Shown piece by piece: positions 39,994 through 53,094 of a stretch of 64,000 nucleotides of DNA. The stretch lies in NCBI RefSeq assembly GCF_947242115.1, contig NC_074723.1, positions 29,599,043 to 29,663,042 of the forward strand, in the 5' to 3' direction. The notes under the pieces were generated by a model. The model did no database searches. It was not told where the DNA came from and saw only the letters and a list, made by a program, of their open reading frames with translations. A program made the translations under genes and the position numbers. Every line of letters begins with the position of its first letter. Position 1 is the first letter of the stretch. The stretch comes from Biomphalaria glabrata. Its lineage: Eukaryota; Mollusca; Gastropoda; Planorbidae.

Positions 39994-40898
39994 CTATACT
40001 GGTATCTCGCAAACAAAACCAACTTCAACCGAATTACTAACAGAACATGGAGCGTCGTTCATGTACCAATTTTGAAATTTGTAAAAATTTTGACAATCTT
40101 CATTTTCCAGATTATTGGGTTCTCCTGGAGCCCAGAATGAAGCAACTGGTGTCTTACTGTGCCTGTTGATCCAAATCCCTTCCGTTTCTTCATCTGTTCC
40201 CCCCGTCATCACATTAGAAAAATGGGATCCTTTGGAAATAATAAAATTTCGGACAAACTCAAATTCAGCCAACGAGTCTATTTCGGCTAAGTATCCTTCG
40301 TAGAGACTACACATTGCCTGTGCAAAACTTGGGAAATAGAATGTTGCCATCTTAGTAAGCAGATACTTCTTTCCGTTTAGTTCTGAGGATTCAATAAAGA
40401 ATTCATTCTTGGCAGCCTTGTGTCGGCTGTTGAATAGACCTAATTCTCCTTTCAAAGACTCATAACTGTCCCTGAGCTTTTTGATTTCAGTAATAACCTC
40501 ATTGATATCTGGAGACTCAGCCTGAACTAGAGCTGTTGATGAGATATCTACGGGTCGGCTTCTGCTGTTGAACCCATAGGCCTCGCATTTATATACACCA
40601 GTATTGTTTTTGGTTGGGTTTCTAAAGGTCAAGTTCAGATACGAAAAACCATTGCTGTTAATTTGTCCAGAAGTGTTCAATGACTTTTCGTCAATATATT
40701 CGATGAGTCCATCTATGGTGTTGACAGAAGCTATTTCTTGGAACTTTGGTTCTTGAGACGTCTTGGAGTGTAACAGAGACAGGGAGTACAGGCGAGACAT
40801 TGAAGGAACTGATTCATTCTTTAAAATACATGAGACGTCTAAAGATCTCGTCAGACCCAGAGTAATATTGTTTGCTTCTATTTTGAGAGCACTGATTT
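39994..40898 (-). CDS. CREP-like protein: Ig fold plus C-type lectin domain, last exon
   Basis: Probable secreted recognition lectin of snail immunity. A single exon of 300 residues ends in TAG. It begins after acceptor TTGTTATAG in phase 1. Residues ~1-125 are an Ig-like domain: Cys23 (VSCILK) and Cys104 in NTGVYKCEA. Residues ~130-152 are a charged helix (EVITEIKKLRDSYESLKGEL). From ~160 comes a C-type lectin domain with four cysteines (195, 268, 284, 296), GEPNN (EPN at 259-261, the mannose-type Ca2+ triad) and WYMNDAPC in place of WND. This Ig-linker-lectin order is that of Biomphalaria CREPs. The signal peptide and any first Ig domain must lie upstream (above 40900) and were not found. 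An internal ATG at 40800 is not the true start. Confidence 0.82.
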
Positions 40899-40939
40899 CT
40901 ATAACAATGACAAAAAGTAAAGAATTAACAGAAGGAATG

Positions 40940-40962
40940 TTTCTATCTATCTATCTATCTAA

Positions 40963-41012
<50 letters not shown>

Positions 41013-41069
41013 GTCTGTCTATCTATCTATCTAGATCTATCTTTATCTATCTATATCTATATCTATCTG

Positions 41070-41102
<33 letters not shown>

Positions 41103-41119
41103 ATCTATCTATCTATCTA

Positions 41120-41153
<34 letters not shown>

Positions 41154-41190
41154 GCTATCTATCTAGCTATCTAGCTATCTATCTATCATT
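40940..41190 (+). repeat. (TCTA)n microsatellite
   Basis: About 250 bp of TCTA with scattered TCTG, TATATC and TAGC interruptions, just upstream of the lectin exon acceptor. A short (TTA)n lies at 41208-41222. Confidence 0.95.
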
Positions 41191-41945
41191 CCATATTATA
41201 CATATTATTATTATTATTATTAAATGATCATAGTAGTCAAGGCTTCAGTGCAATTCATTTTTAGTCTAAAATATTGACACATACTTCGCCAATGAAATAA
41301 AGTAGTTAACACAATAATTAATATATAATTACTAACATTTTTCATTAAATACTTTGTAAGCCTAGTTTTTAATGTTCACTTTGTCTCTTTTATTGTCCTT
41401 TATGGGTTTGAAAGTGTCTGATAAGCCTCAGTGGGTCTAGCGGCGTTTTTTCTCAACATAAGATAATTTATAAGAACAAAGGAAAAGTTGGAGATACAAC
41501 TAAAAAAAAAGAAAGCGTACAAACAGAATATGACTTTTTCTTTGTTTTATTGGCAGGTTTTTTTTTTTTATTATCCTTTCATTTTATTAATAAAGACAAC
41601 TGATCTGATTAGAGCATTACTTGCAATATTATTTTGTATTTGTATTTGTATGTAAGTATTTACAATATTATCTATTTAAAAAATGAGCAGTTTATGAATT
41701 ACTTAGATTCTATTTTGCTGTTACGTGTAGACAGTTTTACCCTCTCAATATTTTAGCATCTTGAATTTATAATTTTAGTTTAGTTAGAAGACACTATTTT
41801 TTTTATTTACAAATGTATATTGTTATTTAAAATATGATTTGTAGATTTTAAATGTATTTGACTATTAAAATATTGAAATTGCACTTAGCATAGGGCATAA
41901 AAACATAAGTCTATACAATTATTTCTAGTCTTAAGAAAAGATGAG
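41191..41945. other. AT-rich, nothing identified
   Basis: No exon, repeat match or RNA structure recognised; expected to be intron of the lectin gene. Confidence 0.4.
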
Positions 41946-41949
41946 AACT

Positions 41950-43440
41950 AAAGCAAAAGAGAGAGAGAGGGGCTAAATGAGAGAGAGAGGGAGAGGCTAA
42001 ATGAGAGAGAAAGGGAGAGGCTAAATGAGAGAGAAAGGGAGAGGCTAAATGAGAGAGAGGGAGAGGCTAAATGAGAGAGAAAGAGAGAGGCTAAATGCGA
42101 AAGAAAGGGAGAGGCCCAAATGAGAGAGAGGGAGAGGCTAAATGAGAGAGAAAGGGAGAGGCTAAATGAGAGAAAAAGAGAGAGGCTAAATGAGAAAGAA
42201 AGGGAGAGGCCCAAATGAGAGAGAGAGAGGGAGAGGCTAAATTAGAGAAAGAGAGAGGCTAAATGAGAAAGAAAGGGAGAGGCCCAAATGAGAGAGAGAG
42301 GGAGAGACTAAATGAGAGAGAAGGAGAGGCTAAATGAGAGAGAGAGAGAGAGGGAGAGGCTAAATGAGAGAGAGAGGGAGAGGCTAGATGAGAGAGAGGG
42401 AGAGGCTAATGAGAGAGAAAGGGAGAGGCTAATGAGAGAGAGGGGGAGAGGTTAAATGAGAGAAAGGGAGAGGCTAAATGAGAGAGAGAGAGAGAGGAAG
42501 AGGCTCAATGAGAGACAGAGGGAGAGGCTCAATGAGAGAGAGGGGGGAGAAGCTAAATGAGAGATAGGGGGAGAGGCTAAACGAGAGAGAAAGTGAGAGG
42601 CTAAATGAGAGAGAGAGAGAGGGAGGAGCTAAATGAGACAGAAAGGGAGAGGCTGAATAAAAGAGCGGGAGAGGCTAAATGAGAGTGAAAGGGAGAGGCC
42701 CTAAATGAGAGAGAAAGGGAGAGGCTAGATAAGAGAGAGAGAGAGGCTAAATAAGAGAGAGAGTGAGAGGCTAAATAAGAGAGAGTGAGAGGCTAAATGA
42801 GAGAGAGGGAGAGGCTAAATGAGAGAGAGGGAGAGGCTAAATGAGAGAGAGGGAGAGGCTAAATGAGAGAGAGGGAGAGGTTAAATGAGTGTGAGAGAGA
42901 GAGGGAGAGGCTAAATGAGAGAGAAAGGCTAAATGAGAGAGAAAGGGAGAGGCTAAATGAGAGAGAGGGAGAGGTTAAATGAGAGAGAGAGAGAGGGAGA
43001 GACTAAATAACAGAGAAAGGGAGAGGCTAAATGACAGAGAAAGGGAGAGAGAAAAGGACAAAAAAATAGACAGTTGTGAAGAATAGAAAGAAACACATGA
43101 GAGAGAAAGGCTAAATGAGAGAGAAAGGGAGAGGCTAAATGAGAGAGAGGGAGAGGTTAAATGAGAGAGAGAGAGAGAGGGAGAGACTAAATAACAGAGA
43201 AAGGGAGAGGCTAAATGACAGAGAAAGGGAGAGAGAAAAGGACAAAAAAATAGACAGTTGTGAAGAATAGAAAGAAACACGGGGTAAATAAAATAGAAAA
43301 AGTGCAAGAGAAAGAAAGATTTACCTAAATGTGGGGAAAAAAAGAGATATTAGAGGAAGAAAAGTGTAAGACAAAAGAGAGAAAGGAGATAAAGAATAAT
43401 AGAGAAAGAGAGAGAGAGGAGAAAAGAGGTTGAGATAAAA
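41950..43440 (-). repeat. 1.5-kb purine-rich degenerate array
   Basis: Units of about 18-26 bp built on GGGAGAGGCTAAATGAGAGA, with variable GA and GAAA runs and CCCAAATG variants. The plus strand is mostly purine, so the lectin gene's sense (minus) strand is pyrimidine-rich. A ~184-bp segment is duplicated in tandem (about 42915-43097 and 43098-43280), recognisable by the GACAAAAAAATAGACAGTTG block at 43055 and 43241. Confidence 0.9.
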
Positions 43441-45445
43441 TGAAATAATTTTATCTGTTATTCTCTATAATAATTAAAAGCAATAGCTTTGAACAGACAC
43501 TTACCAGTTACATAAAATAACAAAATAAAATAAAAATGCTTTGCTAAATACATTATTTTCTCATTCGTTCTCATAAATTGTAACTATACAGTCGGACTAG
43601 GAAGTAACTGTATGACAATGACACGCAGTAATACTTTTAATTATACAAAGTGTCAATTCTTGTCACAGCTTTAAACATTTTTTTTTCACCTTTACAGATA
43701 AGCCCACATTAAACAAGGGCGGCCTTAGCTAAATTGTTGTATGCTGCGTTTTTTTTTCTTCTGTTGCCTCTTTTTTAATGCTATGTAATATAACTTACAT
43801 GAGTCTACTTACCACATCCTGAGGTCTGCCCTGTTTAATTTTAATGCCTATTTTATGTTTAAAGCGTTTAAATCTGATGGGAATACATTGTACTAACTTT
43901 ATAGGAAGGCGATTGCTCAAAGTAAAAATGAATGTTTATGTTAATATGAACATAGGCCTACATGTCAGACTCGGTTGTTAGATCTTAAAAATATTGCCTG
44001 CAGAATTCACTGTAGCCGCCTATGTCTTCTCTTTCCTACAAGGTTTACTGTAGCCGCCTATGTCGCCTCTATCACAAGGTCATGGTAAGTGTCGCTTCTA
44101 TTATCTCGCTTACCCAGGAACGGTTGCCTTTTTTTTAGCCACCAGAGCAGTAGCGGCCCTAGGAGGTGGCTAGTGGGGCAATCACACCTGATTCCCGCTA
44201 TCGTAGATTTCCTTGTCACCTTCAGCTTCGCAATCCAGATCAGATCTCATCAACTAGGACTTGTTACTCAATATTTTGGAAGCCTTGCCGGCATCTATAT
44301 ACCTTTTACTATGCAAGCTCTTAACATGACATTTTAGGTTTTAAATAGCCGGATACGACCAATTAAACATCATTTCTTTTCTAAATCGGATTCGAATAGG
44401 AAAACGCGCATTGATCAAGTTTGAACCAGTTGCAAGATTAAAGTTATTTCTACATGATAGAGTTATAGTTCATTTATATTTTTGTTACATAAATGCAACT
44501 TTAAAAAAAAATATTTTTATAAAAATTAATAAAGAAATATAGTGTGTTCTTGACTTTCGAAGGGGATACTTTCTGAGAAATTAAAATTTCTGCGGTATTT
44601 AATGTCATATACGTACACTATTTTTGGATACGAACAGTATCACAAGATATCCCTTAACACTTTAATCTCCTAAATAACTATTTCCCATTCTCTCAATGAC
44701 CTTTACATGCCATCTCTTTCTGACGTCACGATCTGTGACATAGCAACGAGCTTTTGGTCTACACAGGTTGCGAGTTGAGGTCATTATAACGATTGGTCTC
44801 TATTGAACTAGTTAATGTGCTATACGGTTATTTCGGCCAAACAGCATCCAGAAATTTTGACGATGACGTATTTATTTTTGTTTTAATGGGCTACTGTCCA
44901 TATACAACTTTCAACTTATTATCTAACGCTTTTTTTACCGATGACTATCGACATCAACAATACCCCCTTTTTTAACTAAAGTTAATCATGATTACGCGAA
45001 AACTGATCCAGGTAATTATTAACAAAATAAGGCTGCCCTATACATAGGGCCGGCCTAAGGCCGATTTAAGCGATTAATCCAAAATGGCACCGCTCCTTGC
45101 GGGTACCCAACAATTTACATTTTTGCTAACAACGGGAAGTTTCTTCATATTCTTGTACTTAAACTGCCACAATTCCGTTTCAGGGCCGCCACTCCAACCA
45201 TGGATCTCTGATGACGACCCTCTTCGTGGAAAGGCGTGTCGGACTTGTTAGACAGGGTAAAAAGAAAAGAAAAGCTCGCCCAGTATAACGCAATGGAAGC
45301 TTTGAAGGCGCCATAATGAGGCTATGTGCAGGCCTATTGGGAAATACTTCGCCAATAGCACCAAAAACTCCTTAACTGAAATTAATTTCCAAAGCACCAG
45401 TTGTATTTAATCATCCTATATTATTAAAACATGATTCGAGATACT
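43441..45445. other. No recognised gene; scattered MITE-like pieces
   Basis: AT-rich. Short GC-rich pieces at about 43716-43735, 44140-44180 and 45045-45075 (GGGCGGCCTTAGC, AGCGGCCCTAGGAGG, GGGCCGGCCTAAGG) resemble transposon termini, but no paired ends or target duplications could be shown. Upstream exons of the lectin gene could lie here but none was convincing. Confidence 0.3.
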
Positions 45446-45449
45446 TTTC

Positions 45450-45640
45450 AAAACTCCAGCCATTTTGGTCGTGACTGTCGTGTCATCAGATGAGGGAAAC
45501 TAAACCTGGCAGCATGTATGGTGGCTTCCAAAAGAGACAACTGTGAATCTTTTACCAAGGCTGCGGGATAAGTAATTGAGACAGGCTTAAACGGCAAGAA
45601 AATAGCTTAAATCGTCCAACACCACACAACGATATTGTCT
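45450..45640 (+). mobile_element. Decayed LINE B tail
   Basis: Reads MVASKRDNCESFTKAAG and TGLNGKKIA, a diverged form of ASERDSWRSLTKAAG in LINE B. Heavily mutated. Confidence 0.4.
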
Positions 45641-46279
45641 GCGTTAATTATCATCATATGTCCTCTGCGTTCTTCGAGTTCCCATTAGTGTTTGTTTTTA
45701 TTGTTTTGTAGATCTATATTGACATCAAAGCATATTCTTCTGCAAATAGAATTTACTTTTGTCCCTGTGCATTTATGCAAATATAAAGGTCATTAGAATT
45801 TACGTACGGTACATAGAAACAATAGCTGCATGGCATAAGACTGTTTGAGTTGACGTACACCTGAGTTTTCTTTAAAAACAAAAACTGAATGCAATATATT
45901 CTATTCAATCAGAACCATATATGATCGAAGCCTTAGATTTTCATACATTGAGGGAAAAAATAGCATGCTTTGTGTGTGTGTATCAGGTGTACAAAATAAA
46001 GGATTATAAAGCAAGTGTCATTGTTTTAAAAAGTTATATGATTATTTGTGTGCGTTTTGTAGCACCACAAATCAAATTTTCAAAGTTGTCTTTTTTTTTA
46101 TATCTATATACATTTATAAAGTTCCATTTATCGTCCTAGACATTGTTATTACTTTTTTTATATTATGAGCCTAGATCTAGAATATAAACATTAAGAAAAA
46201 ATCGATGTTTAGATTTTGTTTTCTGGTTATAGATCTACCTGGACCAGCTTTATAAGCATCTCGATATAGCCTACCCAAA

Positions 46280-47345
46280 ACATATGCACGAGTCCTCTTC
46301 GTAGATTTCTCCTCGGCTTTCAATACCATACAGCCACATCTAATGATAAACAAACTCAGTAACTTAAATGTAGGCCTAAGCCCTTACGTACAAGCATGGA
46401 TTCTAAACTTTTTAACCCAACGGCCCCAGTATGTTAAAGTCAACAACACCAAATCGTCAACTCGAGTACTATGTACGGGTGCTCCACAAGGTTGTGTACT
46501 TTCTCCTGTACTGTACACCTGTACTGTACACTCTTTACACTAATGACATAAGAAGCAGTTAAACTCATTAAATCCGCTGATGATACTGACATAGTCGGTC
46601 TTATTTCAGGAGACGAAACTCAGTATCGAAGAGTTTACAAACTGCTGCACCGACAACTTTCTAGAACTGAATGTAACAAAAACTAAAGAACTTATAATAG
46701 ATTTTAGAAAGAAAAAAAAACTATACGTGAACTGCAAATAAACATTACATCTATAAAACAAGTAAAGGCATATAAATATCTAGGCATTATCTGACAAAGA
46801 AAACAGCCCAGCGACTCTTTTTTCTATACAAACTCAATAGCTTTAAACTAAACAAGAAGATCCTTGAGACTTTTTACGGCGCGACTATGCTAACATACGG
46901 AATAATTTGTTGGCAAGGCAACGCCTCATCTAAACTGTTGCGACGTCTAGAAAATATCATTTAAAAAGCATCAAAAATTACACTCACAATATTACAACAT
47001 TTAAAGGAACTTTAAAAAATCTTGGAAGGCAATTTAACGGCCACCCGCTCCATCAGAACTAGGCCTACGTCAGGTCGTCGCGAAGTGGGCGACTGCTGTC
47101 AATCAAAACAAGAACGGAGCGGTACAAAACTCGTTCGTACCTCACTCGGTCAGACTCTATCACCGCCACTCATTGATCAGGGAACATGAAATGCACCAAG
47201 ATACCTGTGTGTAGTCACTGAATGAACTCTTTATGTTGTCTGTTGTATTTATGTGTATTTTTTTTGTTGTGTTGTCTTTATATGAGAAAAGAGTCCTTGT
47301 AATCACAACAAATTTCCGTAAGGATCAATAAAGCAGTCTTAGTCT
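46280..47345 (+). mobile_element. LINE C (L2/Rex-like), RT palm to 3' end
   Basis: Reads [17 protein letters not shown], then [20 protein letters not shown] and [11 protein letters not shown]; the expected catalytic aspartates follow in a broken frame. It continues to YLGII and the 3' end GATCAATAAAGCAGTCTTA. Several stops and frameshifts. A 3' copy lies at 14745-14990 (minus). Confidence 0.75.
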
Positions 47346-47775
47346 TAGATATTATAAATTTTATGAATCTTTCTAGATTTAATAGATCTATTTCTAAAAC
47401 GTAAGATAAAAATATAATAATCTAGATTTAGATTTCGGTCTTGCAAATCGTGTCGGCTTGGGTTTTTTTTTTTTTCGAAATACCTAGATCTAGCTAGATC
47501 TCGAAGACGGATAGAGTTAGATTCACAGACCTATATATAATATATAGATCTATATAGGTCTGTGGTTAGATCTAAATCTAGGACTAGGAGCGTGAAAAAT
47601 TGTGTCTAAGAGTCTAGATCTAGATCTAGAGTCGTACTAGAGTCTAGAATCTACATTCTAAACTAGACGGTCACTGTAGTTGTAGTATTAGTAGATCTAT
47701 ATATTATACTTATATCTATCTAGATCTGTTGTGAAATTTTATTACAAAACAACCTGAACTTGAAGCAGAAGTAAA
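47345..47775. repeat. AGATCTAG-rich cluster at the 5' flank of the NOL7-like gene
   Basis: Dense TAGATCTA and TCTAGATC motifs, including the self-complementary TATATAGATCTATATA. It lies directly upstream of the start codon at 47776, so promoter elements would be within or beside it; none was identified with confidence. Confidence 0.55.
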
Positions 47776-50700
47776 ATGGACACATTTGACAGTTGTTCTG
47801 ATTCTGGTATGCAAACTCACTTGAGTTGAGATGTCAGATATGATTTATTGATTGTCTTGATTAGTTGACACTACTCACTAGACTAGACACTAGATGATAG
47901 ATCAAGATTCTCTAAAATCTATATTATTATAGATCTAGCTCAAAGTATATACTATAGATTGTATAAATCTAAGTCTACAGTAACTTACGTTTATCGAACA
48001 AGTTAAGCTCATTCGCCGACATTTTTTATGTTTGAATTTGTGTATCTCCGTAAAAATTAAACCTAGTAAAAAACTGATTGTATTTGTGAACTCCTTATCC
48101 ATTTTTCTTAAAAAGTAGACATGTTTTCATGTTTAGGTAACAAAGGACACTTTCAAATAAATAGTTGTAAATATTTCTCAGCCTAATTAGAAGCGTATTA
48201 TATAGTTTTTTTGAGCTGAAGCGTCATTAGCATTAAAAAATACCCTTAACCCGAGACTCACTCCACTCTTCCCAAGAGTTCAAAAAAAGTGAAATTTTTA
48301 TACCAATATTACCAATGCACTTTGAATATAAGTAAAAAAATGATCCTCGGGTGAAAATGAAACTAATTATAACTTAACTATCAAGAAATGGACGATGCAC
48401 AATAAGAATGGACTAGTTTCTTTATAATCATCGAAATAAAGGAGAATTTTAAAAAATACAATGGGGTGTTCGATAAGTACCTTAAAACGAAGGTGTTCGA
48501 TAGATGTAAGTTACTCTAAGTGAATTTCTTGTTTATAAATTAAATCTCTAGTCTAGAGAGTCTAGACTGTCTAGAGATCAAATCATCTAAAAATCTAAGT
48601 CTAACTTAAACTTAGTCTTTATTATACTTTATAAGACTTAAGTTAAAATTTAATAATTAAATAATCTCTTAAGTTAGTTTACCTAGACTAGAGATAAGCA
48701 TCTCTACTTCTCTAGATTCTTATTTCTACATCTAGAAATCTATTACAGTAATTACAACTTAGACGACTTAGTATACTAGTATTTAAGTATTTATTTAGAT
48801 AGATTTAGATATTATTAGAGGGCATTTTTCTCCCCAGACCAAAGATCTGGAATAATCTAGATATTTAGTGTTCTGGTTCTAAATGTAAATCTAGTAGATT
48901 CTGAACTAAGCCCCTTTGATTTTGGTCAATAGTAATAGAGATCTAGACTAAATTAGATCTTAATATTAAACTCTATCCTAGATTTTATATATCAATAGAT
49001 GATGCACCAGAAGAGTTCAATGTAGCACAGGTTCGACAGCACCATGTTTCTCAGCTAAAAGATTTTCAAGAATCATTGAAGAAGAGCAAGCAAGAAGAGA
49101 AGGAGAAAAGACGTAAAAGAAATGAGCTTTTTAAAGCACAAAAAGTAATAATTTCTTCTTATTTTTTGGTTCAGGGTTTAAATAATGATTCGATTCTTTT
49201 CAAGATGTTGATGAATGTGAGGCAATAGAAGTCTTGATTTATTTTCTCCTACTAAAAATTTTAAGGCTGAATGATATGTTGTTCAGTATGTATGGAACTT
49301 TCTGTATTGAGTGTAAAATGTATAATCCAATACATATGTATAATCTCTTGGATCCAAAGGAATGCTACATTTTACTTTAGGCAAAGACTGTCACAGTAAG
49401 CAGTTTACACACACTGATTTGACTTGTTTCAAATAAGCAAGTCATGAATGGCTCTCTGACAAATGACTCACAGACTAGTTCAACATCACTTGGTTCCCAC
49501 CAACATTCACAGATCATGTTTTGGACTACAGAAACTAATAAAATTATGTGCATGCTGTTGCTAGGGAAACTAATTACCACCCAAAATTATCTACATACCA
49601 TTGAGCTCCTTTGTAAGCTCATTTATTTTACTTTTTTTTAATAGGAAAAGAAAATTCAAGAGTTACAGAAAAGAAAACTGCCACAGGAAGTGCTGGATGC
49701 TGTCTCTAGTAAAGCAAGTTTACCAAAAGAAGGTGATTAAAAATAAGACTTTTTGCCCTTGCTTTTTATCCTCAAGCTTTTATTTTTTTATAACACCCCC
49801 CTGTTTATTCTCTTAAGAACAAAACTTACATTATTAGAACCTTTGAAAAAAAAAATGTTATTCGGCAGGTAAAGTGATAGCGAAAACTCACGTTGACGAA
49901 GAAGTTACAGAGGATCTCATAGATGATGATCTTGATGATCGTCTAGCTGACAGCGGAGTTGAAGATGACAACGAGTTTGACACTAAAGCAGATTTTATCC
50001 CATTGAAGTAACTATCCTTTCATTATATTTATTTCAAGAAGAAACTTGTATCCGTTTACTTAGCACTGTATAGTGACCTATGGCATAACCTTGTTAACCC
50101 TTTGACAACTAGAGTCGCCGGCAATCGCCGATTTTTGGTTGTTTCGTTCACGCACGCACTGCTAGTTTTTAAATAACTATACCTTTACTAACTCTGACCT
50201 AGAAGAGCGATAGTGATGCTATTTTTAGGTGCTTATTTTGTCTCTGCAGCATGTTAGATTGGATTTTTATGATTTTTTGAAAATTACGTGTTTTTTTTTG
50301 CTAGCCTAGAAAATGGAACATATTTAGGCTTATGTTTAGGCTTTAATAGAATAAGATTTTAATGGGAATGTTAATGTTAAAGCTGTAGAATAAGGATATA
50401 ATGATTGGGGTAAGTGTTTTAGAACCATTTAAGACCGATAGTAGTGAAAATAAATAAAAAATTGATGCTAGATCCAGTATTGAATATGTTAGATCTAGTG
50501 AAACGGGAGATTGTAAGGCAACTAAATATGATGTGATATTTTAATATTTTTGAGCTCTGTAGGCCTATTTATGACTTCAAACATGATGCTTAACCCTGGG
50601 TCTATTTTTTCTATTATAAAAAGAAGGTTTTTGTTAGGTTTTATTAGTTTTTTTCTGTGAATTTAGTCAAAAAGAAAATAGATTTTTTTAAATAGCTGAT

Positions 50701-52344
50701 ACAGAGTTATATCCCTTCTCTTAGGGATGGGGTAGATAGTTTCTTACAACTGCTTAGTGGTGAAATGGTTAAGTAGCTTCAAGTAGTGTTGAGAAGGGAA
50801 AAAGAAGCTTGTTTTGTTATGTCATAGCCAGTTGCATCTGAAAGGATTCATCCTAGATTGGCTTAACAAATGTAACCATCAGAGTTGTGATTCTGAGGGA
50901 ATTATTCTTGCTAGATTGACTAACTCTAATGTTCAGAATCTCTTATCTTGGGCTTGTTCTGTCCTTTTTTTAGTTTTGAGTTAGACCATAGGATCCAATA
51001 TAGTCTATTTTTGATGAGAATACATTCAAGACACAACACTAAATAACAGCCTGCAATAAAAGATTACTTAATCAAGTTGGATGTGTTCTCAAAGTGAAAA
51101 TCCTTACAACATTTTTATGTTTAGGGAACTGTTCTTGTGATTTGTATGCATAGAACTTTCAGCATTAGTATGGGTTTGAGAGATAATTTAATGATTTTTA
51201 AGGCTTCACAAACCTCTTTGACCTTTGCATCAAAACTGCAAATATTACCACATGGTCCAAAGATTCTTACCGAGCCAAGAGTCAGGAAACTCAATGATGG
51301 CTCCATGCCTCCTCTTCCAGTGTCTATTGATGCCAACCCATATGCATTAAAAAAGCTGGATAGACTGAACTTTGCTCACTATTTAAGGGCTTTTAGCCAT
51401 CTTCTTGTCATTAAAATTATAAGCAAGAAATTTATATTTTGAGAAAATGTTACTAGGATAAAATTGTTATTTTCTAGGGGAACTAAAAATTTATTTGTGG
51501 CGACTGATGAAGTAGTCAAGAAGAAAAAGTTGACGTCTGCACAGGAAGTGTTAAACTTTAAAAACAGTCGATTGTATGACCAATCTGTGATCCCCAGAGA
51601 GAACAGTAAGAACATTTTGTATATTATATATAAGTTACATTTAATGTTTTACCTAGCGTATAGAATTGTCTGGTTTTACTTTTTATAAAAACAACCAAAT
51701 GTTTTATTGTTAGTAAAAGGGAAAGTCTAGACTCCAAAGGCAAAAATTTTACTACCATACAATGTTTTTTTTAATTCTTTTCTGGTTGTGCTTTATTTTT
51801 TTTTCTCAATGTCTTTTCTGTACACTTACCAAAAGCTTATAACTTTCTCCCCATCCGACTCATTTAGTCTACACATTTCAAGAGTTAAAGAAAAACATTC
51901 AGATTTATGTAAAGTTAAGTTTCCCTTTCAGACCTTGTGGTCTCTAAGGCAGATGATTTAAAGGTCATCTGTTTCTGTGGCCTATGGTTAATGAGTTTGT
52001 CATGTGGCCAGCACAATGACCAACTGCCTTTACTTTTCCCCAACTAATGTCAAGTACCCATTAGAACCGGGTGGACTTGGAGGCGCCTGAAGATCCCGAG
52101 ATTAAAAATCAGTTCGGAAGCTAAGAGCTTTAATCTCTTAGCCACAGCGCCTCCATATTTATGTGCTCAAAATGTATTTATTTGTGTTTTTTTAGCTTAT
52201 GTCAATAGTGTTGTTTTTTTCTTTCAAGTGCCAAAATTATGTTTGTTTTTAACAACCTCTAAATTAAAATGAATTATTTTTTGTACAGGTAAACAAAGAA
52301 GATCAAAGGCAGCGAGATTAAAAATTCTAAGAAATAGAAAGTGA
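47776..52344 (+). CDS. NOL7: NOL7-like nucleolar protein, 6 exons, complete
   Basis: Exons: 47776-47806, 48999-49144, 49645-49732, 49869-50007, 51478-51605, 52289-52344. They give 588 nt, 195 residues plus stop, with GT-AG junctions and matching phases throughout. The N-terminus has DDAPEEFNVAQVR, the family's DDEAPEE box, followed by a Lys/Arg-rich coiled stretch KKSKQEEKEKRRKRNELFKA. The centre is acidic (DDDLDDRLADSGVEDDNEF). The C-terminus has AQEVLNFKNSRLYDQSVIPR and the basic SKQRRSKAARLKILRNRK, resembling the NUC129 end of human NOL7. Known role: nucleolar protein tied to pre-rRNA processing. Shorter than human NOL7 (257 aa). Poly(A) signal AATAAA at 52398. Intron 1 is AGATCTAG-rich and intron 5 carries a SINE1. 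Confidence 0.82.
48540..48990. repeat. AGATCTAG-rich stretch in NOL7-like intron 1
   Basis: AT-rich sequence with many TCTAGA, CTAGAGA and TAGATCT motifs, reaching almost to the exon 2 acceptor. Confidence 0.5.
48999..49144 (+). CDS. NOL7: NOL7-like exon 2 (DDAPEE box and basic coil)
   Basis: Starts in phase 1, so the first Asp codon spans the junction with the 31-nt coding part of exon 1. The acceptor is TATCAATAG and the donor AAA|GTAATA. Confidence 0.82.
50008..51477 (+). other. NOL7-like intron 4
   Basis: 1,470 bp, AT-rich, no repeat family recognised. An open stretch at 51137-51442 has no domain and no splice support, so it was not called. Confidence 0.5.
51921..52156 (-). mobile_element. 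SINE1 in NOL7-like intron 5
   Basis: Minus-strand copy with the usual order of blocks. Its head has lost part of the A-box region; the B box is degraded. Confidence 0.8.
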
Positions 52345-52399
52345 ATATAAAGCAATGAATACAAAGTTTGTAAGCAAAGGTTTTAACTTCATTGTCAAT

Positions 52400-53090
52400 A
52401 AAAAAAAAATGGAGTTTTTTTTGGTTTTGTTTCTTTATCTTTTATTTTTGTTTTGTTTTATTAGAAGGAGAAAGACAGAAGAGATCTGAACAGCTATTAA
52501 TAAATTTAGAAAATTACATGAATCACTGAATGTATTATATAAACAAAAAATATTATTAAATTATTTTGAAAGACAAGTAAAAAAGGATTAAAAATAAATT
52601 TATCAATACATAGTGTATAAGCATAACATGGACAATGTTACAAAATGCTCACATAAACAACTATCTGTAGGAACACCAGCCTTAACTCACAATAGTACTT
52701 TAACAAAGACCATTACATTCACGAAGGGATGAATTGGAGCCACTTTTCAAATTTTTTATATTTGGTTTTTAAAACGTTTTGGGTACCGTACCAATGCATT
52801 CAGTTTCAGTAGGTTGGAAAGTATTAAAATTTTTAAAGATGTATCTATATATCTGAGAAGCACCACTTTTAGACAGATTCTTGAGATCTCTGAAACATGA
52901 AATTTTGGTGCTCACTAGGAAAATATTTTTGATAGATTCACAATCTAACCATAGAAAATCTGCATGTAGTATGGGCCTCTTAATATCTTTTATGTTGGTT
53001 TTTCTGTAATTCCCGAATTATTTTTTTTTTTAAATGTGATGCTAGAATGGGGGTGAGATGCATGATAATACTACCCATTCTATTTCAGGT
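52400..53090. other. AT-rich space after the NOL7-like gene
   Basis: Nothing recognised apart from homopolymer runs. Confidence 0.4.
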
Positions 53091-53094
53091 TGCA

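Noticed and set aside
51137-51442. 101-codon plus-strand frame in NOL7-like intron 4
   Set aside because: Adding it would break the phase between exons 4 and 5, and it has no similarity to the family.
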